From Marinihelvus fidelis (GTDB lineage: Bacteria > Pseudomonadota > Gammaproteobacteria > Xanthomonadales > SZUA-36), in NCBI RefSeq assembly GCF_008725655.1, contig NZ_VYXP01000001.1, positions 62,001 to 126,000 on the forward strand: a stretch of 64,000 nucleotides of DNA, read 5' to 3'. Positions 62,271 to 64,000 of this stretch are shown in pieces. The position numbers were made by a program, and so were the translations under genes. Positions within the stretch are counted from its first letter, which is position 1. Each line of letters starts with the position of its first letter. Under the pieces are notes generated by a model. That model saw nothing but the letters and a program-made list of their open reading frames with translations, was not told the DNA's origin and did no database searches.

Positions 62271-64000
62271 TCAGTCCTTTGTCGTGTTGGCGATCTGGGG
62301 CGTCCAGTCAGGTTGGACGTACTGAAAGCGGGTTTCCGCGCCCCGCAAGACCAGGAACGTCACTCGCTCGGGGCGCTGACGATCAAGCGCATCCATGGTC
62401 TCCCGGAATTGCGCCACGGAGTGCATGGGTTCATCGTTGATGCTCAGGACCAGGTCGGTGGGGCGCAGGTGCCCCAGCTGCGCCCAGCCGGCGCGCTCGA
62501 CCTTGGTGATCAGCAGACCCTCCATGTCAACGGGCCAGCGGTTTTCGTCGCGGTCCAGGAACGTGAGTTCCCGCACGCCCAGCCCGAAATCATCGTTGTA
62601 TTCATTGCTGGCTTCACCGGGCGTCAGCCGGGTGCGCTCAAGCTCGACCGGTACATCCAGTTTCTCGTCGCCGCGCTGGACCGTCAGCCTGGCCGTGGCA
62701 CCGATATCAAGCCTGCGCACCTGGCGGTGGAACATGCCGAAGTCCTGCATGTTGATGGGCTTGAGCGGCTGGTCGTCCAGGGCGAGGATCACGTCACCGG
62801 CGGCCAGGCCGGAATCCGCCGCCAGCGTATCCGGGTAAACACGGGTCACCCTGAAACCGGTCGCCTCTGGCGTGCCCAGGTGCCTGGCCAGGTTGGGCAG
62901 TACGGGTTGCACGGCGATGCCAATCCAGGCCTTCGCCAGCTCGCGTGGCCTGTCATCGGACGTGCTTTCCTTGGGTTTGATGAGCGTCAGCTGGTTGGTA
63001 CCCCGCCGGGTGTACTCAATCAGCACTTCTGATTCGGCCGTTTCGTCACTGTCCAGCGCTTCGTAAATCTCAAGAAGTTTGGCAATGGAATTCACCGCCT
63101 CGCCATTGACTGCCAGGATGACGTCCTCGTAATTCAGCGGCGGTTCGGCGGTTTGCGCCGGGCTGCCGGACCTGACCCCCTGCACCAGCACGCCCCGGGT
63201 ATCGGGGAGCCTGCGATTGCGGGCCATGGACGCGGTAATCTCGATGGCCACGACACCCCACTTGCGAAACGATGCTTCCTTGCCGCGATCCGCTTCGAGC
63301 TGGGTTGTCACCAGCGTGGCGTTGTGGGTTTCGCCGTCCCGCTGCCATTCCAGTTTCACTTCGCTCCCCACCGGGTAGCCGGCCAGTTGCATCAGCAGCA
63401 GCGGTTCTTCCTCCGGAAACCACACGGTGACGGGCTCGTCGTTGATGCCCAGGATAATGTCGCCCGCTTCAATGCCGGCTTCGGCGGCAGGGCTATCCTC
63501 GACCACCGAGTTGACCAGGACCCCTTTGCTGAAACCCGAATTCTTGATCGGCTTGAGCTTCCACCCATACCAGCTTCGTAACACCTGGCCGTGCTCAACC
63601 AGGTCAGCGGCGACGTCCCGGGCCAGGTTGCTGGGAATGGCGAAACCCATGTCGCCTCCACGTCTCCTGCCCATGGCATTCACGCCGATCACCTCGCCTT
63701 CCAGGTTGACCAGGGGGCCACCGCTGTTGCCAGGGCTGATTGACGAGTCATGTTGTATCCAGCGGGTGAAGATGCCGGTGCGCTGGTCGCGGTTGAAGTG
63801 CATCTCCTCGGCGTCATCATCGACGCTGGCCAGCAGCCTGTCGGTATTGGAGATGATCCCCAGGCTGACCGAACGGGACAGGGCCCAGGGGCTGCCCATC
63901 GACATCACCGTGTCGCCGATGACCATGTTGTCGGAATCGCCCAGCTTTGCATGGCTCAGGCTGATGCCAAGTTCTTCCAGTTCCTGCATGTCCAGCTTCA
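62271..64000 (-). CDS. Do/HtrA-type serine protease with multiple PDZ domains (partial, N-terminus outside window)
   Basis: The frame is open to the right window edge; at least 576 residues are visible. The catalytic serine is in SSISPGNSGGPLVN. The His and Asp of the triad must lie upstream, outside the window. Four PDZ-type repeats follow: about VLVNSVVEDSPAAEAGIEAGD, GVLVQGVRSGSPAQTAEP, FRVTRVYPDTLAADSGLAAGD and LLITKVERAGWAQLGHLRPTD. HtrA proteases normally have one or two PDZs, so four is unusual. It acts in the periplasm on misfolded proteins. The degenerate partner follows 2 nt downstream. Confidence 0.9.
   Translation of the reverse strand, partial: KLDMQELEELGISLSHAKLGDSDNMVIGDTVMSMGSPWALSRSVSLGIISNTDRLLASVDDDAEEMHFNRDQRTGIFTRWIQHDSSISPGNSGGPLVNLEGEVIGVNAMGRRRGGDMGFAIPSNLARDVAADLVEHGQVLRSWYGWKLKPIKNSGFSKGVLVNSVVEDSPAAEAGIEAGDIILGINDEPVTVWFPEEEPLLLMQLAGYPVGSEVKLEWQRDGETHNATLVTTQLEADRGKEASFRKWGVVAIEITASMARNRRLPDTRGVLVQGVRSGSPAQTAEPPLNYEDVILAVNGEAVNSIAKLLEIYEALDSDETAESEVLIEYTRRGTNQLTLIKPKESTSDDRPRELAKAWIGIAVQPVLPNLARHLGTPEATGFRVTRVYPDTLAADSGLAAGDVILALDDQPLKPINMQDFGMFHRQVRRLDIGATARLTVQRGDEKLDVPVELERTRLTPGEASNEYNDDFGLGVRELTFLDRDENRWPVDMEGLLITKVERAGWAQLGHLRPTDLVLSINDEPMHSVAQFRETMDALDRQRPERVTFLVLRGAETRFQYVQPDWTPQIANTTKD

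Overview
The window is GC-rich, densely coded DNA from a Gram-negative bacterium. TonB-dependent receptors, beta-barrel outer-membrane proteins, Sec and Tat signal peptides, a CPBP protease, HAF-repeat and thrombospondin-type-3-repeat exported proteins, and an ECF sigma factor beside a TPR-containing Ser/Thr kinase suggest a heterotrophic, probably aquatic gammaproteobacterium of the Xanthomonadales/Chromatiales (Wenzhouxiangella-like) type. That placement is inference. I saw no rRNA, tRNA or CRISPR array.

Layout. 1-8.7 kb: a serine hydrolase cut by the window edge, a divergent AraC regulator, a TonB receptor, a second serine hydrolase followed by a DUF819 membrane protein, and a cation/proton antiporter. 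8.7-13.1 kb: outer-membrane and periplasmic proteins (two beta-barrel-like proteins, a putative porin, a BON protein) and a small membrane protein. 13.2-27.9 kb: a co-directional cluster with an ECF sigma factor, a membrane Ser/Thr kinase with TPRs, a 1797-residue secreted PPC/vWA protein, two peptidoglycan-binding-domain proteins, a transglutaminase-like protein, a small secreted protein and a Yip1-like membrane protein. A shared sequence element precedes two of these genes. 27.9-39.2 kb: exported nucleoside hydrolase and TolB-like propeller, GH43 glycosidase, a PIN/RHH toxin-antitoxin pair, a CBM9-like protein, an NhaP-type antiporter and the B12-dependent fused mutase icmF.

39.2-55.2 kb is the accessory region. 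Its core is an AT-rich three-gene operon (39278-44318) with overlapping start and stop codons. It encodes a very large sensor kinase-like protein, a stand-alone receiver, and a receiver fused to a nucleoside-phosphorylase domain. This matches the Detocs anti-phage system (DtcA-DtcB-DtcC), in which phage sensing activates an ATP-destroying phosphorylase. Next to it are a decayed DUF2075 P-loop gene, which seems to be split by about 4.4 kb of inserted DNA, a HAF-repeat protein, a winged-helix/TPR regulator, a RelBE-type pair with a frameshifted toxin, and a LytTR regulator translationally coupled to a TonB receptor. A second 40-bp relic of the RelBE junction lies at 55.15 kb.

55.4-64 kb returns to ordinary gene content: a TSP3-repeat protein overlapping a secreted deiminase-like enzyme, an S4 protein, a MazG-like pyrophosphohydrolase, an MBL-fold hydrolase, a Tat-exported TIM-barrel isomerase-like protein, a CPBP protease, and a multi-PDZ serine protease (cut by the window edge) followed by a protease-like protein that has lost its catalytic residues.
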